From contig JACKFD010000013.1 in NCBI GenBank assembly GCA_020632655.1, positions 1 through 64,000 of the forward strand: a DNA stretch of 64,000 bases, in the 5' to 3' direction. Position 1 is the first letter of the stretch; the number at the start of each line of letters is the position of its first letter. Source of the stretch: Spirochaetaceae bacterium (GTDB lineage: Bacteria > Myxococcota_A > UBA9160 > UBA4427). This document shows, in pieces, positions 59,393-64,000 of the stretch. Both the position numbers and the translations under genes were made by a program. The notes under the pieces were generated by a model, which saw only the letters and a list, made by a program, of their open reading frames with translations, was not told the origin of the DNA and searched no databases.

Positions 59393-60583
59393 TCATAGCC
59401 CGCCGCCGGCGGCGACCGCCTCGATCCGGCGCCGCGCGCGCGCGGCCTCGCGGGCGACGAGCAGGCCGGCGAGGACGAGGCCCGAGGCGGCGAGGGCGAA
59501 GATCGGGGGATAGCCGTGCTCGGCGGCGACGTGGCCGAGGGCGAGGCCGCCCAGGCCGATGCCCACGTTGAGTCCCGCCTGCACGAGGGCCATGCGGCGT
59601 CCGCGCTCGGCGGGCGGGCAGTCCTCGAGCACGACGCCGCTCCAGGCGGGATAGAAGAGACCGTGGGCGAGACCGAGCCCGAGACCGATCACCAGCAGGC
59701 CCAGTCGGTCGAGCCAGGCCATCGAGAGCACGACGAGCGTGTAGAGCGCGAGGCTCGCGAGGGCGACGCGACGCAGACCGATCCGGTCGAGCCAGGGGCC
59801 GAGGATCAGGCGCGCGGCGGCGGCCGTACAGGCGTTGGCGATGAAGAAGATGCGCAGCTCGCGGATGCCGAGACGGAGGGCGTAGGGCTGGTGGAAGTTG
59901 ACGACGCAGCCGTAGGCCACGCCGAGCAGCCCGATCACGAGGATCGCGACGAACATCTCCTCGCGGCGCAGGATCGAGCCGAGCGGAACATGGGGCGTGC
60001 TGGCGCGATCGAGTGGCGCCTCGCGTACGAAGAGCGAGAGCCCGGCGCAGAAGGCGGCCGCGCAGGCGGCGATCACGAAGGCCACGTCCCAGCCCGAGGC
60101 CGCGACGACGGCCTCGACCGTCGCCGGCGCGAAGGCGCCCATGAAGACGTAGGCGAGGCCGAAGAGGCCGATCGCCTGACCGACGCGTCGGGGCGGCGCG
60201 GCATCGACGCAGAGTGCCGCACCCGCGGTCCAGGCGGCGGCGAAGGCGATCGACTGGACGATGCGCAGCGCGTAGAGCGCCGGACCGATCGCGTCGATCG
60301 CGACGTAGGCGGCCGAGCTCACGGCCATCAGGGCCGCGCCGCCGACGAGGAAGCGCTTGCGCCCGTGCCGGTCGACGAGCGATCCCGCCGGCACGAGGAA
60401 GACGACCATCGAGATCGCGCTCGCCGCGACGACCGCGCCGATCTCCGCCGGCCCCGCCGCGAGCTGCGTCGCCAGGAACTTCGGCAGCATCATGAACGAC
60501 GAGTGCGAGAAGCCGAAGCCCGCCTGCGCGACGAGCAGGAAGACGAAGCGACGGTCGAAGGACTCGGGGGACGAAGAAGTCAT
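59393..60583 (-). CDS. MFS transporter
   Basis: Encodes 396 residues with 12 predicted helices. The MFS loop 2-3 motif is visible as GSLVDRHGRKRFLVGGAALM. The loop 8-9 counterpart is LGPWLDRIGLRRVALASLAL. The N-terminal LLVAQAGFGFSHSSFMMLPK is typical of drug or metabolite exporters of the YcaD/sugar-efflux type. Substrate unknown. It lies 66 bp upstream of the tpsA-CHAT start in the same direction, so the two may be transcribed together. Confidence 0.87.
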   Translation of the reverse strand: MTSSSPESFDRRFVFLLVAQAGFGFSHSSFMMLPKFLATQLAAGPAEIGAVVAASAISMVVFLVPAGSLVDRHGRKRFLVGGAALMAVSSAAYVAIDAIGPALYALRIVQSIAFAAAWTAGAALCVDAAPPRRVGQAIGLFGLAYVFMGAFAPATVEAVVAASGWDVAFVIAACAAAFCAGLSLFVREAPLDRASTPHVPLGSILRREEMFVAILVIGLLGVAYGCVVNFHQPYALRLGIRELRIFFIANACTAAAARLILGPWLDRIGLRRVALASLALYTLVVLSMAWLDRLGLLVIGLGLGLAHGLFYPAWSGVVLEDCPPAERGRRMALVQAGLNVGIGLGGLALGHVAAEHGYPPIFALAASGLVLAGLLVAREAARARRRIEAVAAGGGL

Positions 60584-60665
60584 GGCGAACGCTCGATCCG
60601 GTCGCGCGCCCCGTGTGCGAAGCCACCGTCGTCGGGGGCCCGGCTCGTCGCTCGGTCCCGCTCCG

Positions 60666-60689
60666 CGCGACTCCTCCCGAGGAGTCGCG
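60666..60689. terminator. Compact 10-bp hairpin in the leader of the MFS gene
   Basis: CGCGACTCCT (60666-60675) pairs perfectly with AGGAGTCGCG (60680-60689) around a CCCG loop. On the minus strand it lies 83 bp upstream of the MFS start and downstream of the larger structure at 60780-60856, so it could act as an attenuator stem. No U-run follows in either direction. Confidence 0.35.
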
Positions 60690-60779
60690 AGCTTGCGGGC
60701 CGGGAACGACGAAGCCCCCTTCCGACCGGTCGCTGCGCACGCCGAGCCACCCCTTGTCAGGGTGGGTCCGGGGTCGCTC

Positions 60780-60856
60780 CGGGGTGGGAAGAGGGCTTTC
60801 GGTCTACGGCAGCCTCACGCTGCCTATCGTCCCTGGGGTCGTCTCTTCCCACCCCG
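60780..60856 (-). ncRNA. Foldable leader element, possible orphan riboswitch or small RNA
   Basis: A 14-bp perfect outer stem (CGGGGTGGGAAGAG 60780-60793 with CTCTTCCCACCCCG 60843-60856) encloses an inner GGCAGC/GCTGCC hairpin. The unpaired sides are CTTTCGGTCTAC and TATCGTCCCTGGGG. A further CCACCC/GGGTGG hairpin is adjacent. It lies in the 431-bp gap (60584-61014) upstream of the MFS gene. It did not match any riboswitch consensus I know. A 9-bp dyad (CGATCGTCG/CGACGATCG, 60943-60963) lies further upstream. Confidence 0.4.
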
Positions 60857-61014
60857 TACGTCAATCATCGGCTTGACCGCAAGACGGCACGTGGCCATCG
60901 AACGCCAGGCATCGTGACGAACGCACGGATGCCAGCCCGAGCCGATCGTCGGATCGACGATCGTGCGGAGGCCGGCAGGCGTGGGATGGACCGTTCGGGA
61001 CATCGCGCCCCTTG

Positions 61015-61878
61015 TTAGGGCAGTCCCGGCGCCGCGTCAACGACGAGCGTGCCCACGTCGAGCAGCTCGCCCCCCGCGCCATCGTCGAAGACCTCGACGC
61101 GCACGAGCAGCCCGTCGCCGAGGCGGGCGAGCGACCTTGCCCGGGCGCGGATCGGGCCGACCCGCGCGAGCTTCAGGTAGTGGATCTCGAGGCTGCGGAC
61201 CCGGACGGGCCGGTCGAGCCGGGACGCGGCGAAGCGCTCGCCCGTCGCCTCGAGGAGCGTCGCGACGATCCCGCCCTGGAGCGCGCCGAGCGTGTTCATC
61301 AGGTAGGGGACGACGGCGATCCGACAGGTCGCCGGGTCGTCGGGATCGGGCTCGAGGCCGATCCGGTCGAGCAGCGGCGCGCGCAGCCCCGAGCCCTCGG
61401 TCGCGAAGCGCGAGAGGGGCGCCGCGTCCTCGGCCCAGGCGACCCGCGCCTGGAGCTCGTTGCGCTTCGGCAGGATCGCGAAGCCCAGGGTCGCGAGACC
61501 GAGGGGGCGGCCCTTTGCCTCGGCCTCCGTCGCGAGGCCCGTCTCGAGCCCGACCTCGATCACGAGGGTCGTGCGGCCCTGCCGGATCACCCGGGGCGTC
61601 GCGCGGACGTGCCCCTCGCTCGGCAGCGCATCGAGCTGCAGGCTCAGGCTCGAGGTCGCGATCCACTGCGGCAGGACGGCGCGGATCGCGGACTCCCCGG
61701 CCACGATGTCGACGATCGTCGCGAGCACGCCGGCGCGCGGGGTGCCGGTCGCGTCGAGGATCTCCGGCACGATCGGGATCGAGATCGTCGACACGCCGTC
61801 GCGTCGCGCGATGGTCGGATCGAGGTCGCGGGTCACGTGTTGGTCGGGGGGGTAGGACGGCGCTTCGGACGGGGTCAT
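61015..61878 (-). CDS. Double-hotdog acyl-CoA thioesterase-like protein
   Basis: Encodes 287 residues, two consecutive hotdog domains. The first has RAGVLATIVDIVAGESAIRA and VIRQGRTTLVIEVGLET. The second has NTLGALQGGIVATLLEATGE and VRSLEIHYLKLARVGPIRAR. Each carries the PaaI-like G-G-x-x-A-T-L-x-x-x helix segment. It probably hydrolyses or binds acyl-CoA; the substrate is unknown. Start ATG 61878 lies 212 bp from the divergent exporter gene. Confidence 0.75.
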   Translation of the reverse strand: MTPSEAPSYPPDQHVTRDLDPTIARRDGVSTISIPIVPEILDATGTPRAGVLATIVDIVAGESAIRAVLPQWIATSSLSLQLDALPSEGHVRATPRVIRQGRTTLVIEVGLETGLATEAEAKGRPLGLATLGFAILPKRNELQARVAWAEDAAPLSRFATEGSGLRAPLLDRIGLEPDPDDPATCRIAVVPYLMNTLGALQGGIVATLLEATGERFAASRLDRPVRVRSLEIHYLKLARVGPIRARARSLARLGDGLLVRVEVFDDGAGGELLDVGTLVVDAAPGLP

Positions 61879-61980
61879 GGCGGAGGGAGGCTAACGACCG
61901 CCGCCCGTTCCCGCCGCCCGGCGGGTCGCGCATCCGGACGCGGGCGGTCGCACCGGACGCTCCGCCGCGATCCGGTCGAA

Positions 61981-62008
61981 TTGACACGTGAACGATCCGG
62001 ACTAGGGT
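61981..62008 (+). promoter_or_regulatory. Predicted sigma-70-type promoter for the RND exporter
   Basis: A consensus TTGACA (61981-61986) is followed after 16 bp by TAGGGT (62003-62008), a weak -10. It lies 83 bp upstream of ATG 62091. The A+T content rises locally. The preceding gene is divergent, so the exporter needs its own promoter here. Confidence 0.4.
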
Positions 62009-62090
62009 GCCGCTCCGGCGGACCCGCCTCGTGATTCCGTTTGCTGGACGTCATTGCGTGTACCGTTCCGTTCGGAAGAGGACTGATCCA

Positions 62091-64000
62091 TGACGCCCGG
62101 GTCCGATGACCGGGATCCGACACCGCGCCACGCCGCGGAGCCGGGCCTGCGCGCTCGCGCGGACGCCGCCTTCGGGCGCTGGGCCGGCCGGGTCGTCCGT
62201 CTGCGATGGATCCTGATCGTGGGGATGAGCGCGCTCACCCTCGCGCTCGGCTCCCGCCTCCCGCTGCTCGAGACCGAGACCTCGACCGAGGACTACCTCT
62301 TCGATCGGGATCCGGCCAAGATCGCCTACGACGCCTTCCGTGAGCAGTTCGGGCGCGACCAGGCCTGCATGGTGCTCGTCGAGCCGAGCCGCGTCTTCGA
62401 TCGCGACTTCCTCGAGGCCCTCGCCGCCCTCCATCGCGACATCGAGGCGTCCGTTCCGCATCTCGCCGAGGTGACGAGCCTCTACAACGTCCGCTCCGTG
62501 CGCGGCGAGGGCAGCGAGCTGCTCGTCGACGATCTGCTCGAGACGATGCCCGAGGACGAAGCGGCCCTGGCAAGGCTCGAGCAGACCGTTCGCGATACGC
62601 CGAGCTACCTCGACTCCGTGATCTCGGCGGATGGAGAGGTCGCGATCCTGCTCGTCGAGGCGGACGCCTACTCGAGCCTCGGACGGTCGGAGCACGACGA
62701 GAGCGTCGACGATCTACTGGCCGAGTTCGACGTCGACGGGAGCTCGACGGGCGGCGAGGCCGTCGAGGACACGGCGCTCGTGCCGCTCACGGGTCGCGAG
62801 AACACGGCGTTCACGCGGGCGCTCCTCGAGGTGATCGAGCGCCATCGCGCGCCGGGTCTCACGATCCGACTGACCGGACAGCCGCTCATCACCTACGCCC
62901 TCGCCGACGCGATGGCCGCCGACGTGCCGCGGATCTTCGGCGCGGCGCTGCTGCTGATCGGCGTCGCGATCGCCTTCCTGTTCCGTCGTCTCGCGCCGGT
63001 CTTCCTGGCCGCCGTGATCGTATCGACCTCGCTCGTCGCGACGATGGGCGTCTCGCAGCTCCTCGGCATTCCGGTCAGCCTGGCGTCCCAGATCCTCCCT
63101 TCGTTCCTGCTCGCCGTGGGCGTCGGCTACTCCGTCCATCTGATGACGCTCTTCTTCCGGGAGCTCGCGGAGGATCCGGATCGCGGGCGCGCGCTCGAGG
63201 GGGCGCTGCGTCACGTCGGGCTGCCGATCTCGATGACCGCGGTCACGACCGCAGCCGGATTGGCGTCCTTCCTCGTGGCGGAGATGGAGCCCGTGGCGCA
63301 GCTCGGCATCATGGGCGCGGTCGGCGTCGCGATCACGCTGCTCTACTCGCTGACCCTGCTGCCGGCGCTGCTCGTCGTGCTGCCCCTCGCGCCGGGGCGG
63401 GGCCGCGGCCTCGACGGTGGGAATCCGCTGCTCACGGCGTGTGCGCGGATGGCGATCCACCACCCGCGGAAGCTGGTCGCGGCGGCGGTCGTGATCGCGC
63501 TCGCCGCAGCGGCGAGCCTGCCCTTCCTGCGCTTCTCCTCGGATCCGATGGACTACTTCGAAGAGGGCTACTGGCTCCGGGACGGGACCGAGTACGCGGA
63601 TCGTCGCATCGGCGGCATGCAGACCCTCGAGGTCGTGATCGACACGGGTCGTGAGAACGGTCTCCACGAGCCCGAGGTGCTGCGCGCGATGGCGGGGCTC
63701 GAAGGGCTCGTGTCGGAGCTCGCCCGGCAGGGCGAGCACGTCGGCCGGACGGCCTCGCTGCTCGACGTCGTGCGCGAGACCCACCGCGCGCTCAACGAGA
63801 ATCGCGCGGCCTACTACGCGATCCCCGACGATCGCGAGCTCGTCGCCCAGGAGCTGCTGCTCTTCGAGAACAGCGGCTCCGACGATCTCGAGGACCTCGT
63901 CGATCGCCGCTTCAGCAAGGCGCGCTTCAGCATCCGCACGACGTGGGAGGACGGGCGCGACAAGTTCGCGTTCCTCGCGCGGGCGGCCCCCCGGATCGAA
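62091..64000 (+). CDS. RND/MMPL-family exporter, 3' truncated by window end
   Basis: At least 636 residues are visible and the frame is open to the window edge. TM1 (VRLRWILIVGMSALTLALGS) is followed by a periplasmic loop (to about residue 265). A block of helices comes next (FGAALLLIGVAIAFLFRRLA; SQILPSFLLAVGVGYSVHLM; GLPISMTAVTTAAGLASFLV; GAVGVAITLLYSLTLLPALL), matching the sterol-sensing/MMPL core. A second TM repeat starts near 460 (KLVAAAVVIALAAAASLPFL). Such HpnN/MMPL-like proteins move lipids or hopanoids. ATG 62091 follows GGAAGAGGA. Confidence 0.85.

Noticed and set aside
55779..59513. A 1244-codon open frame on the plus strand
   Set aside because: It is antisense to the TpsA-CHAT gene, whose beta-helix and catalytic motifs are clear. 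The antisense protein is repetitive Arg/Ala/Glu/Val-rich sequence without domains.
54945..60740. A single 1931-residue protein extending the TpsA-CHAT frame upstream
   Set aside because: The upstream 470 codons overlap the MFS gene in another frame and are Arg-rich. The signal peptide begins at ATG 59327.

Overview
This is a very G+C-rich bacterial chromosome segment. Outer-membrane biology (lipoproteins, two-partner secretion, PBP1A), glutathione synthesis, a NtrC-type sigma-54 regulator, selenocysteine decoding and a P450 fit a deltaproteobacterial/Myxococcota-like lineage. That placement is inferred from gene content only; the window contains no rRNA or other phylogenetic marker.

Layout. 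1-3600 is an accessory zone. It holds the start of an IS110-family transposase with a long structured leader, then four copies of a roughly 177-bp attC-like repeat separating small cassettes (a lipoprotein, a membrane protein, a higBA toxin-antitoxin pair), then decayed genes. 3600-10600 carries small envelope proteins, a DUF4097 protein, a rhomboid protease, a Nudix hydrolase, an alpha/beta hydrolase and a histidine kinase. 10700-22600 holds PBP1A, glutathione synthetase, a cluster of four lipoproteins (three are paralogs), a sigma-54 response regulator, Ogt, cystathionine gamma-synthase, a LOG-family protein, Aat and a TRL-like lipoprotein. 22870-24096 is an insertion-sequence-like element with its own imperfect terminal inverted repeats. 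24100-36100 carries a GST-like protein, MsrB, a HAD hydrolase, CbpA/CbpM, a large flippase-like/sulfatase-fold fusion, a lipoprotein, FeoB/FeoA with a possible Fur box, and GpsA.

36281-44176 is the most unusual block: seven tightly coupled genes in the order A-H-J-K-L-M-N of complex I membrane subunits. No B, C, D, E, F, G or I gene is alongside, and several otherwise conserved charged residues are substituted, including the TM5 glutamate of both the L and M subunits. 44192-47493 is SelB next to SerS, implying selenocysteine use. 47645-54905 carries a di-haem peroxidase, a GlsB-like protein, a P450 behind an operator-like promoter, a 25-bp perfect inverted repeat, a PhoD phosphatase coupled to a two-partner-secretion TpsB, and a DUF488 protein. 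54945-59327 encodes a 1460-residue TpsA-like haemagglutinin ending in a CHAT (caspase-like) domain, the probable TpsB substrate. The window ends with an MFS transporter, a foldable intergenic region, a double-hotdog thioesterase-like protein and a truncated RND/MMPL exporter.

No tRNA, rRNA or CRISPR array was recognised.
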